From Meconema thalassinum (Eukaryota; Arthropoda; Insecta; Orthoptera; Tettigoniidae), in NCBI GenBank assembly GCA_946902985.2, contig OX336395.1, positions 289,907,065 to 289,971,064 on the forward strand: 64,000 nt of DNA. The letters run 5' to 3'. The notes under the pieces are model-generated. The model was given only the letters and a program-made list of their open reading frames with translations. It was not told where the DNA came from and did not search any database. This document shows, piece by piece, positions 35,750 through 48,100 of this stretch (within the stretch, counting starts at the first letter, position 1; every line of letters starts with the position of its first letter). The translations under genes and the position numbers were made by a program.

Positions 35750-37360
35750 TTAATTAAGATTGGTGTTTCTTTGGCAAACGTCTCTGATTTTCAATTTTGA
35801 AGACTGCAAAACTTGAGTTTTCAAATTGTCAATGCCGGTCACATTGATAGAAGTAGGCGATGACGAAAGACCTAGTTTTTTAATCAACGATTGCGAAACA
35901 AAGTTGTGCGTTGAAGCGGAATCGAGAAGACCACGGGTTTTGAACCAATTTCCAAATCTATCTTGGATTTCAAATTGTACAGTGGTCAACAAGGTTTGCG
36001 CACTATGAAAAGTTTCGGCGTTGGAAATGCAAGAAGAAGCACTAGTTTGTTCGGAGCTGCTCTGCATGGAGCTTGAAGAGGCAGGTGCTGATGACCTCGA
36101 TTTATCGTGAACGTGCAATAAAGAATGATGCGGTTTTTTGCAATGAAAACAGAGATTTAATGACGTACAGTTCGAAGAAGAATGCTTAGGTGATAAGCAG
36201 TTGAAACAATGTTTGCTGTTTAAGACAAACTTTCTTCGATCTTCGACAGACAATTCTTTAAAGGATTTGCACAAATACAATGTGTGAAGCTTTTTGCAGA
36301 GCGTGCATTTTAAAGATTTATTAAGCGGCCTGATATCTTCTCTTGAATGATTGAAAGAAGAACGGGTTTGTTTGTTTTCGACAAATGGGGGCTGATGTCC
36401 CTTTGAAGAAGCAAGTTTTTTTCCAAAAATTTGACACTGAGGATTCGTTTCGACTTTTTCGCACTGAAATGCGAGTGCTGTAAGGAATTGACATCGACTG
36501 TTGAGAAACGAGACAAGGTGTTCGAAGGAAAATTCCTTGTTGCAGGTGAGTTCGATCTCCCAGGACTTCAGTGTCGAAAAATCGAATCTTGATGTAGCTA
36601 GGTGAATGAGTATGGTGTCCCATGTTTGGACAGGCTGTTTTAATTGGTATAACGCTCTGACATTTAACTGCATAGAATCTAAGAGGTCTCTTAAAGATGT
36701 GACGTCATTAGGTTTGACGGCAGGTAAGTTGAAGAGACAGCGGATATGACGAGCGACACTCAACCTTAAATTGCCATATCTCTCTTTAAGGAGATTAAAG
36801 GCGATGTGGTAGTTGTCTGCGCTTAAAGGCAGTGACTCTACCAAGGTCAAGGCCTCTGATTCCAAAGAAGTGCGGAGGTAGTAAAATTTATGTATGTCTG
36901 GGATCTCGATATTTTCATGAATTAAAGAGCAGTAAAGTTCGTAAAAAGAATACCATTCACCTTCCTTGCCTGAGAAGTGCGGTAGGCTTATCTTGGGAAG
37001 TAACGGTTTCGGTTTGTTCTCGTGAACTGAAGCGGGTGCTAACTGAGCCGGATTGATGACCCTAGTGTCCGGTTCTGAGATATTGCGAATCAATTGGTGG
37101 GCCTTTGCAATTCCTTCAAAGTACAAGGGTTCGACCTCGTCCCGATCCAATTGCAGTTCTGGACAAGCGGATTCAATCTCGGTTTGAATTTGGTCATAAT
37201 AATCATAAGACCGTTCGTACAACTTAAGGCGATGAGTCAAGATATCTAAATCACACTCGGCGGGATTTAATTTGTTAATGAAATTTCGGAATCTAGTGAG
37301 TTGCCCTTTATAAGAAGAACGTCTGGCAATGAGAGTTTCATCTTTTTCAGCAGGAGACAT
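35750..37360 (-). CDS. BEL/Pao gag with aspartic protease
   Basis: It has 536 codons and an ATG at 37360. The N-terminal half is the gag-like DUF1759 type (KLKLYERSYDYYDQIQ-like helices, then LPHFSGKEGEWYSFYELY and LKERYGN). A cysteine/histidine cluster follows (CTLCKKLHTLYLC, CFNC, CFHCKKPHH), the BEL-type zinc fingers. A serine-rich linker then leads to the protease start, with GLLDSASTHNFVSQSLIKKLG as the DUF1758 active site; this has DSAS rather than the commoner DSGA/DSAS variants of retropepsins. The ORF is intact up to its stop, and the protease's second half lies beyond it in another frame. It is oriented opposite to the surrounding Gypsy element. Confidence 0.88.
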   Translation of the reverse strand: MSPAEKDETLIARRSSYKGQLTRFRNFINKLNPAECDLDILTHRLKLYERSYDYYDQIQTEIESACPELQLDRDEVEPLYFEGIAKAHQLIRNISEPDTRVINPAQLAPASVHENKPKPLLPKISLPHFSGKEGEWYSFYELYCSLIHENIEIPDIHKFYYLRTSLESEALTLVESLPLSADNYHIAFNLLKERYGNLRLSVARHIRCLFNLPAVKPNDVTSLRDLLDSMQLNVRALYQLKQPVQTWDTILIHLATSRFDFSTLKSWEIELTCNKEFSFEHLVSFLNSRCQFLTALAFQCEKVETNPQCQIFGKKLASSKGHQPPFVENKQTRSSFNHSREDIRPLNKSLKCTLCKKLHTLYLCKSFKELSVEDRRKFVLNSKHCFNCLSPKHSSSNCTSLNLCFHCKKPHHSLLHVHDKSRSSAPASSSSMQSSSEQTSASSCISNAETFHSAQTLLTTVQFEIQDRFGNWFKTRGLLDSASTHNFVSQSLIKKLGLSSSPTSINVTGIDNLKTQVLQSSKLKIRDVCQRNTNLN

Positions 37361-37602
37361 GATGAAAAGAATAAATTGAAATACAACTCACGAAACTGTA
37401 GAACCTTGGAGATGCTGTCAGGTTTGCAGCAGAGAATGGATAGCAAGAACGGGACACACCAAAGGAGACAGGAGCGGCCTCTTTCCCGTTCACAGGCTTT
37501 GCATGACGTAGATATAGCTGAAAGATCCAAAGGAGATATTAAAAATTTGCAAAGTATTGTCAAATGACACTATTTTAAAAAGAGAAAAGAAAAAATGGGC
37601 TC

Positions 37603-37620
37603 TCCCGGGTTTCGGCACCA
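37603..37620 (-). promoter_or_regulatory. BEL primer binding site
   Basis: TGGTGCCGAAACCCGGGA reads on the minus strand, five bases after the LTR end CTACCCA (37626). It fits a tRNA-primed minus-strand start in both position and composition. It fixes the polarity of the BEL element and the inner edge of the right LTR copy. Confidence 0.75.
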
Positions 37621-37625
37621 AATTT

Positions 37626-40600
37626 TGGGTAGATTATAGGCTAGGGAATAACCCACCCACCAAGGGAAGATGATGAAGAGAAGGAAGTAGATTTTGGAAT
37701 TGGAAAAGAAGGATAGAAGAATAGGAGGAGAGTCCCACAAAAGTAATAAATTTAGTGTTAAACACACTTAAAGGTGGTTGCCACTGCAAATATGTGCTCG
37801 GATACCTAAAATGGCTACGAGCTTGGTCGAGGCTAACGGGAGCCGCAGATAAGGCTTGGGCAGTTTGCCAGAGAGAACCTGTAGTGTATTTCCTCCCAAG
37901 CACGAATGAAAGTACTATAGGGAAGGGTGATGATCTGGCCAGACAAATAGTAAGAGCTTTATTAAGCATTAACGAGGGCATAAACCTAGGAGGAGCTAGG
38001 AAAGCCAGGATCCTGCCTAACTGTAGTGTCAGAAAAATGATGAATCCAAAAATAAATATCTAATTTATTTAACAATGCAGGAAGGTTGAGGAAATTAACA
38101 ATTATGCAATATAAATTTAATAAACATGGTTCATTTGAACCTTTTAACAAATAGGGTCGCAGACCTCTTGACATCAAACAGTTGCTCCAGGCAATTGACA
38201 ATTTTTAAGGTTTTTTCACCGTGTATTAAAATCTTGGTAAGATTTCATAAATAGGCAAAATGGAATAATTAAAGTTTTAACATTTACAGGAGTACAAGCA
38301 GTGTACTATACGAAACCTTCGAAAGAACATTCTAACGAGAATAACAACTTCGAAGATAACAAACTGTAAAACATAAAGAAAAAGGAAGTTCCTACAACTT
38401 CTTATATTTATACAGAGTTAATATATGAGAATTATACAAAGAGGGCAGGTCACTTACTGTGAAACCTGGAGAAAGTGAAAAGGAAGTTTCAATTGTATAA
38501 ATAATGGTTGTTAGTAGAAGGTTAAGGAAAGATCATTGGGATATAGGATCAATGTTCATGGCCGTATTTGAATATAACCGGACGATCGCGACGCGGTAGA
38601 AACGTGGAGAAAGCACTGTTTAACACTATAGTCTGTAAAGATGGATGCAAAGTTCACTAGAGAAACACTGAAGTTTATGAGAAAAAAAGTTATTGCAATT
38701 ATGGAGATAACTGATTGCACTATGTAGGTGAAAGTCTATTTCTTGAAAAAGCTGTAATTTACAATCAAATGCGCCGTAGAATTTTCCAGAGGTTCCAGCG
38801 GAGGACGAAAATTCACTATTGTAGTAATTTAGTTTTAAACAGGGTTCTCCCAAGTACGTGAGAAATACATGATGGCAGGACTCGCAGATAGAGAACAAGT
38901 TCTAGAAGGTTCCAGAACGACCTTAGCAGAAAATGGGGTTTGAAAAAATCCAACGGAGGAAATAGTTTCAAAATTATAGGCAGCGGGTATTAGATAATAT
39001 CCCACGTAGCGAGAGGATTTCTCGTTTGAATCGCTTAAGAAAAGCTCTTTTATAGTAAGGTTGGCTTATCCAAGTAAAAGCTCAACATGGCAAAACCCAC
39101 GAAGAATGATTATTGCCCCAAGTAAACAATTTCACACTGCCCACAATTAAAAGCACTTGAAAGTTAAAACCATGAAGATGAGGTTAAAACTTTTTAAAAA
39201 TGGTACTTATCTCGATTTCATGTTGAAGTCGGAGTTCCTTATGAAGACTATCTAGCCAACATGGCGAAGAAGAGGGTGTGCCTCTTGGTTTGAGGAGGCT
39301 AAGCTCGAGCGGAGCTTTGACTGAACGAGTCAACTGCAGACGTAGAAGTGAGTGAGGCTCAGCAGAGCACGGAGGGTCCAAGAATAAGGGGAAAGAGAGG
39401 GGGTAGGAGACAAAAGGAGAACATATAAACATAGCCAACATTACAACAAAAAATTGATCTTCTCTTGCTGAGCTGGTCTTCAAGGAGTTGATAGATGATA
39501 CTAGCGCAGCGTGGTGAGTAAAGAAGTGGACGTAGTCCTCTTGCTCAAGGAGAAAATAGCTGACGATGGTAACGAGATCTGGTAGCCAAATGGATAAGTA
39601 AGTCCTCTTGCACGATGAGGAATTGAGTAGCTTCAGAGGTTCGCTACTAGATGGCGCTAGGTGGATCACAGAAGTTATATATCTGAAACATACTTATGAA
39701 GACATAAGAGACATGCCCAACAGGGAGAAAACAGATGATCACTGTTGGTGTTTGACAAAAAGGAAGGAAAGAACGTGCAAAAGCATTCAAATTTGTAATC
39801 TCAGGTACCGTGCATTCCAAGAATGCACCATACTGGGAGGGCCAGACACCAACAGGGAACAAATAAGCAATTAAACATTTAAGAGTGATACAGTAATTAA
39901 AGAAAAGTGGTCTTGTGATCTGACCATTATTGGTCAAGACTCTGAATACCCTGACTCTCCCATCTCTTCCAGGGTAACACTTAGTCACTTTTCGAAAAGG
40001 CCAGACTAGGGGGGTTGAAATATCCCTAACCAAGACCAAGTCTCCTACTTGAATGTCGGGACTGGAAAGAAACCACTTCTGTCTCCCCTGCAAGGAAGTT
40101 AAATATTCCAAGTTCCACCTTTTCCAAAAAGAATTACGGAGGGCTTCAAGTTTCCGCCAAGCGATAGGTAGATTAGAATCCCTGTAAGAATTAGGAAGAG
40201 GAGGAGGGGCAGAAAGAGAAGTGCGTGTAAAGAAGCGACCAGTGAAAGTGGAAGGAGGTCATCAGGGTCATTGGAAAGCGGAGTTAAAAGGCGAGAATTA
40301 TCGACACTTTCAATCACGAAATAGCTGGAAGCTGAGTGAAATAAAGCACTAGTAAAGATTGAGATACGATGAGAAAGAAGAATTGGCAAGTTTAAACAAA
40401 GCGTATAGGAACAAGTACATCTATTCAGGACAAGAATATACCAAATAAACAAAGGAACTATGCGAGTAGAGAGCAAGAACGCCATAGGTAACAAACGAGT
40501 ATCCATAAACAATGACCTCAAGTTATAATGAGTATCAAAGGGGTTACTCAGAAAAATACTTAAGTCAGCAAAAAACGTGACATGACAATCATGGATACAA

Positions 40601-41200
40601 AAACACATCGAATGTGACGTCGAGAAAAAGAAAGTTTGTTCTTCAATGAACATTCAGATCGCAAAATATGCAAGCAAATTGCAATACATACGCGCGTGAG
40701 AAATACGCAACGAAGTTTTGAAACGGGGATCAAAGCAGTTATGGAATATGAGCATGAGTAAATGAGGGACATAAACAAGCAAGGCCTTGACACACATAGT
40801 ACAACGAGATAAGACATATAAATAGCTGACAGAGTCCTTAAGCGGAACGAGTTTATTTTGGGAACTAGATGAACGGCTTCCGAGCGTGCGGTAGCGACTC
40901 GCAAGACGATCGTTGGCAGTCGGCCAGAGTTGAGATAAGAGAAACTTGTTTTGAACTGTGTCAAGCGTACAGGAAATAAACAACGACTGGGCATTCCTCA
41001 GACTGGTATACACACGAGTCTCAAAAACAAGCAGTTCAAAGTGCACACACAACATTTGGTGAATCAGCTGTAACTTAAAGCAGATATTCAGTTTGAGCGG
41101 AGTGCAGTCAATCGTAACTTGGACGTGAAAAAGCAATTTAAAGCTATATGAAATAAAGTAGGAAATCAATTTCGCATAATTGAGAGGATCACGAAATCGA
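37626..41200 (-). repeat. right repeat of BEL: truncated upstream unit with integrase tail and LTR
   Basis: It is a copy of 31384-34958 with a few substitutions, for example near 37892, 38597, 39385 and 40643-40655. It contains the integrase tail (about 39902-40332) upstream of the primer site. It therefore represents the 3' end of a second BEL unit, not only an LTR. Its outer edge at 41200 is an abrupt junction with the Gypsy LTR. Confidence 0.78.
39902..40332 (-). pseudogene. BEL/Pao integrase C-terminal tail (right copy)
   Basis: This is the second copy of the tail at 33660-34090, with the same motifs (EYLTSLQGRQKW, VGDLVLVRD, CYPGRDGRVRV) and the same frame break. Its place before the primer site and gag of the element shows a dimeric arrangement. 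Confidence 0.75.
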
Positions 41201-42473
41201 GCAGGAATGAGGAGATTTTTTCGAGCATCAATCAAATAGCAGGTTCGATGGCTCAGGTTTATAGTAGGAGTATTGGAACCACACATTTCGTCGTATGAAT
41301 GACCCGAAGGTTATTTCTTAGAAACCATCAGTTCTTATTTCAACCTTGTTTACGAATTCCATTTAGACTTTGATTTTGCTAGAACCCGGATTTGTCATGA
41401 TAGTAGTTTATTCTTCTTCAGAGGAAGACCTTTGCCGTTGTTGTTGTAATATTGTGTTCTTACACAAATAATAGAATGGGCCACTGCCAATTAAAAATAA
41501 TTCTTTAACCACGAATAATTTGAAGGATATTTTCAATCCTAGTGCCATGAACTAAATGAATTTATCATGAAGCTATAATTCTTATTTCCGCATTCTGTCG
41601 AAGAATTGCAAGTTGTGAAAGATACTAAAATGGCCATGGATATAAATATTTTTCTTAATGATGATTCTAAGTGGAGAATCGAATAGTTGAATGGTTCAAC
41701 AATTTATTGAACAAGTTGATGATTCAGAAATCATGTATTTTGTTAGGAACTTGAAGTTCATAATCGAGTCACTTCTCGAAATGTTTAATGTCGGAAGAAC
41801 AATTAATTTTTGTTGTGCTTCGCACAGTTCTTCGATGCTATGCTCAAGGTCAAATACTTTTCAGATGTTATTAATATGTGTAAATAATTTGTGTTGATTC
41901 AATGATGATAATATTTTTCGACAATATATATTTTTGAAACTGGAAAAATAAGTGAAAGTTAAAAATTCTATGAACATTTATTCTACGAGTGTTAATATTA
42001 TGTAAAAATTCAAACAGTGAACTACGATATTTCCAGTAAAGACAATTAAATTTTAACTGGATTTAATCACAAATAAATGAATATAATTTTGGAACACAGT
42101 CTACAGGACTATTAATCAGACTTGTGTTTCCAAAAAATAATTGTCAAATGTGTTTGGAAAATTTCTGTATATTGTGTAAATAGGAGTGTGGGTCGCCACA
42201 CGTGAGTGATGCTGCTTTGAGCATTTTTGCAGTCAATTTTAAATTCAAAATAAACTGAGATAATTTTACAGGATGCGTTATACCCAATTGAATCTCCTTC
42301 TATCCTTATTGTTGCATTGAGCCAAAATTCAGTAAAGCATTTTTTTTATTTGATGTCGTTTTTGCGATTAGCTTTAACCCATCTGGCGCTCCGGGATATT
42401 TTGACTCTCGTGCTGACTGATTATTGGTAAAATGCATATGTGGTCGTGCGGACTCCGGTCTAAACTGGCACAT
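41201..42473 (+). repeat. 5' LTR of third Gypsy, second part
   Basis: It matches 50460-51731 almost base for base and ends CTGGCACA. The 3' terminal about 200 bp also align with the diverged solo LTR at 7528. The short ORF at 41691-41897 recurs at 50950-51156 only because the LTR repeats. Confidence 0.88.
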
Positions 42474-42983
42474 AAAATAAGATAGAGAGAGAAATGGCTT
42501 AGAACGTGGGTCTCGATTTAGACATGGTCAATCGCATGCCGATTTTAATTGTGATAATTTTTATAGAAATATTTTGGGAGTTGAGAGATGTCTGGTTTGG
42601 ATGAATAAATTAGTAGGAAACCCAATTAGTGGGGAAAATTAAAAATTTAACTGGATTAATAATTAGAATGGGTTTGATTATTTTTGAGAATGGCTTAACC
42701 ATTAGGGCGTCAAGTAAATTCAGTGGTAAACGTTCGATGACTGGACATACACATTATTTGAATCCAGGTGGAGGATATTTGAGAACTTGCATATTTTTCT
42801 TGTGATATTGTGGTAAATGTAATTCGTAAAAGTAGATAATTTTGTTTTTCCATCACGTCGACATTAGGACAAATCTCATTTTATTAGAGTGTTCCAATTA
42901 GCTATTCATATTTCTTGTTCTAGTTATAAGCTTGTGTTTGCCAATATTGTATACCCCTAAGTTTTGAATAATAATTGAAAATT
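42474..42983 (+). other. untranslated leader of third Gypsy with candidate primer site
   Basis: TGGCTTAGAACGTGGG at 42495-42510 resembles the lysine-tRNA primer site TGGCGCCCAACGTGGGG in its two ends. However, it lies 21 bp past the LTR end, which is unusual. No better site was seen. The leader is repeated at 51732-52242. Confidence 0.4.
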
Positions 42984-45102
42984 ATGGAAGAAATGATGAG
43001 AATGATGAGGAGTTTGGAGGAGAGTTCAAAGGAAGCTGGACGGCGTGTAGCCGCCATTATGAAAGAAAATACAGAGGCTTTAGAAAAGAAACTTAAAGAA
43101 AATTCCGATTCTTTAGAAAGTAAACTTAAAGAAAATTCTGATTCTTTAGAAAATAAACTTAAAGAAAGTTTAAACGATAAACTTAAAGAAAATTCTGATT
43201 CTTTAGAAAATAAACTTAAAGAAAATTTGAATGATAAACTTAAAGAAAATTCTGAGTCTTTAGAAAATAAACTTAAAGAAAGTTTAAATAATAAACTTAA
43301 AGAAAGTTCTGATTCTTTAAAAGATAATTTGAAAGAAAATTTAAATAGTAAATTTAATTCTATGGAAAGTAAATTTAAAGAGAATTCCGAAATTTTGAAA
43401 ATGACACTTGAGAGTAAAATGAATAAATTATGCGAAAACACATGAGCTCGAAACTTCATTAGCTACTAACGCAAGTTTAATGGACGATAAATTTCGCGAT
43501 GCCGATCTTCGATCTCAAAGCTTAGCTGATAGGATAGAACATGTTCTTAGGAAAGTTGGTGAAGACATGATCAACCTAGAAGTCAGAGTGAAGAAGGAGA
43601 GTAATGAGATGGGAATTCTAGTTGTTCAACGGTTGACAGAACAATTCAAAGAACTTGTAATGGGAGAAATAAGAGAAGGTGTGATTAATGAGTTACAAAC
43701 TGAAATTAAAACCAGAGTTGTCAATGAAATTAAAGACACACTCAAGCTGGAGAATCAAGAGGGAATCAAGGAGATTAGGGAATCTTTGTCATCCCATATT
43801 CAAGTAATTTCCAAAGATATCCAAGCAACTCAGAAGGACATCTCAGATATGACAGGGTCATTGAAAAGTCATGAGGCTGTTATGAACCAGATATCCACTG
43901 ATGTTAAGGAGAATTGTAAAGAAACTGAAGCAATTAAGAAAATGGCAGAAGAAAACCAGAAGGAACTTGAGGCTATGAAAACTCAAATCAAGGACGAGAA
44001 ACAGTCTGACCATCTGTTGAAAATGCCAAGTGTAAGGGGAAAGGAACAGATACATATAAACCTAGGAGCAGCTAGAGAAATGGATAGTCAAAGACAGGAT
44101 GAGGTCAGGACAGTATTTCAATCCAACCTCATAACTGTATTTAAGAATGTAGAAGATAAGCCTTCTAAATTTTCAGGGCGAGATTCTGTGACACCCGTGG
44201 AATTTTTGAGAGAAGCAGGGGATTACCTGAAAGATTCCAAGATCCCTAAAGAAAGACAGATCCGAGTGATAGGGAAATTTTTGGAAGGTCCTGCACTTCT
44301 TTGGTTTAGAGCCTTTAGATCCACTCTAACCACTTTTGAGGAGTTTTCTCGTGGGCTATTGAAAAAGTTTTGGTCCCCGGAAACCCAACAGCAAGTCAGA
44401 GCAGAGTTATATTCGAAGAGATTCTCGACGTCACAACCTACTCGATACTCAACGTACTTTTCTGGACAGCTTTCTAAACTTCAACATTTAGATCCGCCGA
44501 TGCCAGATAACGAATTGATTACTGCATTGATACGTCAGTTTCCAGCAGACGTCCAAAGGACTTTGATCGCTGCTGATATCTATAATATGGAGCAATTTGA
44601 CGAAGTATTACAGAAGCTGGATCATACGAACGCTCAATTCTTCCATCAGAAGGGAGGAAAGAATAACAACGCTGTGTACGCTGTTATGGCCGATAGTTAT
44701 TCTCAAACACCTCGAGAGATTCGAGAGGGGCGAGAAGAGAAAACGCCGAGGGAAGATTCAAATAAGAGAGGATGGAATCAGTACAGTAACAGATACAGTT
44801 ACAAGCCTTATGCGAGACCGGATGGTGGAAATCGATACAATACTCGATGAAGAAGGCCACGGGATAATCAAGGAAGGTACCAGGAAAGAAGATACTATGG
44901 TAGAAACAACTACAATAACAGAGGGAATGTGGATACTCATCAGTCCAATGAAGAGTTCAACAAGGAGACGAGGAAAAACTTGGAAGCAAGACACCAAGAT
45001 AACTTGCAATTTTTGGAGCAGAGGCCCAATGAACCAGGTCCATCGGGAACACAACAATCCCGGGGGAATGATAACGAAAAAAAAACTTCGAATTCACAGT
45101 AG
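42984..45102 (+). pseudogene. gag of third Gypsy element, nearly intact
   Basis: The first ATG is at 42984. Residues from about 30 to 150 are a long coiled coil of repeated LKENSDSLENK units. The frame shifts by one base shortly before a stop at 43443-43445, and continues at about 43430 in the next frame. The capsid-like domain (about 44130-44630) holds PSKFSGRDSVTPVEFLREA and LWFRAFRSTL. A CGA-like position reads TGA at 44848-44850; beyond it is an arginine/asparagine-rich nucleocapsid-like tail to TAG at 45100-45102, without CCHC knuckles. Two lesions separate it from a working gene. Gag would form the particle and bind RNA. Confidence 0.8.
45077..45085 (+). promoter_or_regulatory. candidate -1 ribosomal frameshift site between gag and pol
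   Basis: A run of nine A lies in the gag frame as GAA AAA AAA ACT, offering an A-AAA-AAA slippery heptamer (45078-45084). Slipping back one base there enters the frame that stays open into pol. Gag ends 15 bases later. No downstream pseudoknot was evaluated. Confidence 0.5.
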
Positions 45103-48100
45103 AAGATAGAATTTTGAACACTTTCACTTCCAGAATTATTAAATGGCAAGCAGAGGATGATGACTTAATTCAACAGAATGACGAACGGAAAGAAATGGGT
45201 ACAAGAATTAGAATGCCAATCATATCATGCGAAGTATTCGGTATGCCTGTCGATACTTTGATTGATACTGGGGCTATGCTTTGTCTTGTGAGTGAGAAGC
45301 TTTATATTCTGTGGAAGCTCAAAGAGAATTTAGAGGAAATTCCAGTATCAGGAATTAAGATACAAGGAATAATACCCAACAAAATATCTCTGTGTAAAAC
45401 ACAATTATATTTATGTATTACGATTGGAGGACATGATTTCCGACATGTGTTTGTAGTAATGAAGGACATGGCTTTTGACATGATATTGGGAGCAGATTTC
45501 ATTCAGAAATATCAAGCAGTGATAGACATGAAGACAGAGACGATCAAATTCAAGAATACCGAAGAGATTAACTTCAAGGGAAAAGAAGAGGAAGACATCG
45601 AGGGAGATGCTCAATGGTCTCTGATTTTTCATGAAGCTGAAGGAAGAGAAGTCTACACTGAGAAGGAGTCCCCAGAGCTAGGGAAAATTTTGGAGGAGTA
45701 TCACGATATTTTTGATATTAAACCTGGTGAAATTAAAGATTTTGAATATCATATTCGTGTAAATGATGATGCACCTTTTCATGCTAAATTGTATCCGGTA
45801 GCGGAAAAGCATCGAGAAAGAGTAAAAGTGCTTATCAAGGAGATGGAAAGCAACAATGTGATTGAAAAGTATACTACATCTTATGTCAATCCATTAGCAG
45901 TAGTGTCTAAGCAAGATGGAAGTCTGAGACTATGTTTAGACGCGCGAAATTTGAATTCAAGATTACTGCCAGAGTATGACAGACCACCAATCATTAGGGA
46001 ACTGTTAAGGAAATTCCAAGGCAAGGTCTGGTTCTCTAATATTGATCTCACTTCGTCCTACCATCACATTAGGCTTAGTGAGAGTTCCAAGAAGTTTACA
46101 GGATTTATGTTTGACCAGCAGACATATGTATTCCGCCGTCTACCATTTGGAGTCAAAACATCTGGATCTGTTTTGATCAGAGCACTGGAACAAAATTTGA
46201 GTCCTGAAGTAAAAGAGATAGCAATTCGTTACATAGATGATACCTTAATTGCATCTGAGACTAAGGAGGAACATTTGTTACATCTTCAGATGTTATTCGC
46301 AGATTTGAGAAAAGCGAACTTTAAAGTAAGCCTTCGAAAATGTCAGTTCTTTCGAAAGGAAATAAAATTTTTGGGTCACATTTTGGATGGAGAAGGATAC
46401 CGTCCCAATGAGACGAAGATACAGGCAATTGCAAATTTCCCTAGACCTACTAGAGTGAAGAATGTCCGCAGTTTTCTCGGGACATGCCAATTCTTTGCAG
46501 GGCATTGTCCAAACTTCACCAAGACGGTAGCGCCATTGCAGGAATTATTAAAGAAAGGAAACAAATGGAAATGGGATGAAGATTGTGAACAATCATTTCA
46601 AGATGCCCAGAGGTTATTGGTAAACAGCGTGAAATTGGAGTATCCTGACTTTACCAAGAATTTCATCATAGAATCTGATGCATCCACCGTAGGGATTGGA
46701 GCTATTCTTCTTCAAGAAGATGAAGATCACAAGAGACGTTACCTGGCGTTCATTAGCAGGAAACTTCGTCCATCAGAAAGGAATTATTACACCACAGAGT
46801 TAGAAGTACTTGCTGTAATATTCGCGTTGGAGTCGTGGAAGAAAATGTTAATTGGACATTCAGTCATTGTGAGGACTGATCACCACGCATTGGAGTTTAT
46901 CTTGAGAATAAACTTTGCCAGTGATAGGATAACTAGATGGTCACTTTTTATTCAACAATTCAACCTAGTTATTGAACACACTCCTGGAAAGTTGAACGTG
47001 GGAGCTGATTTATTGAGTACAGCAGTGGAGTCTACATCTAAGGTTTTTCAAGTTAACCTGACGCAGGAAGATGAAGATACCTTGAGAAGGTTAAGATTGT
47101 TGCATTTATCCCAGAGGAGAGACCGACGTCTTAGAAACATTTTTCGTTTTCTACAGGGAGACAAGGATCCAAATGATGATGATTTTGTGGAAACTGAAAG
47201 AATTTCAAGAGATTTTATGATGTTAGATCGTTTAATCTACAAGTTTGCAGATCCCGACCATACGAAGCTGAGAGTAGTGATACCTCCACGAATGCAAAAA
47301 CCCATTATCTGGATGGCACATCGAATCGCAGGTCATGCTGGAGTCGATAAGACGGTCAACATGATTCAAGAGAAATTTTCGTGGGAGCGAATGCGACCAA
47401 CTGTCAGGAACACTATTCGAGAATGCGACTTATGCCAAAGGAGTAAACATAATTCCAGATTATTGAGAGAATTACCAAGGCCTATTATTCCTTCTAAGCC
47501 TTGCGAAATCTTCGCGACTGATTTATATGGTCCTCTCCCAAAGTCTAAAAGAGGTAACCGTTATATTCTGGTGACCATGGATGTTTTCAGCAAATACACT
47601 ATGTTACATCCAATCCAGAAAGCAAACGCAAAATATTGTGCGAAGAGAATTAGAGACAGCGTAATTCCGGAAGCAGGCAAACCGGAATTCCTTTTATCAG
47701 ATCGTGGACCTCAATTTACATCTTTAGAATTTCGAACCATCATGAATAATCTTGGGATTAGACAATTGTTTTGTTCTATTAGACATCCAGAGAGCAATCC
47801 AGCAGAACGCGTGATGGCTGAAATAGCAAAATTTTGCCGCCTCTATTGTCCAAATGAGCATTGGAAATGGATGGATGTTCTCTCTTTAGCATCCGAATCC
47901 ATCAACTCTACAATTCATGAGAGTACTGGACAGATTCCCATGTTGCTTCATCATGGAATTAAACCAACAAGATTATGGGATCTAATCATCTCTATTCCAC
48001 CTGAGATTGAACCAAGTCGTCAGATGAGGGAAACTCCAGCTTTAGACAAGTTGAGGAGCCAAGCTGAGAAAAGAGAGCGCAGAGTAAGAGGAAAGCGTTT

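Larger units (their letters stand above)
31384..41200 (-). mobile_element. BEL/Pao LTR retrotransposon, partial dimer with pol deletion
   Basis: Read on the minus strand: a truncated end copy (41200-37626), primer site, gag and protease (37360-about 35500), a deleted pol, then integrase tail and LTR (34958-31384). The direct repeat 31384-34958 against 37626-41200 is the same length (offset 6,242) with only about half a dozen visible substitutions. The gag, DUF1758-like protease and DUF5641-like integrase tail identify BEL/Pao. No target duplication is seen, which fits a deletion that removed the right end together with about 913 bp of the host LTR. Confidence 0.85.

Noticed and set aside
41691..41897. 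68-codon ORF repeated at 50950-51156
   Set aside because: Lies in the LTR of the third Gypsy and is duplicated with it; no recognisable protein.
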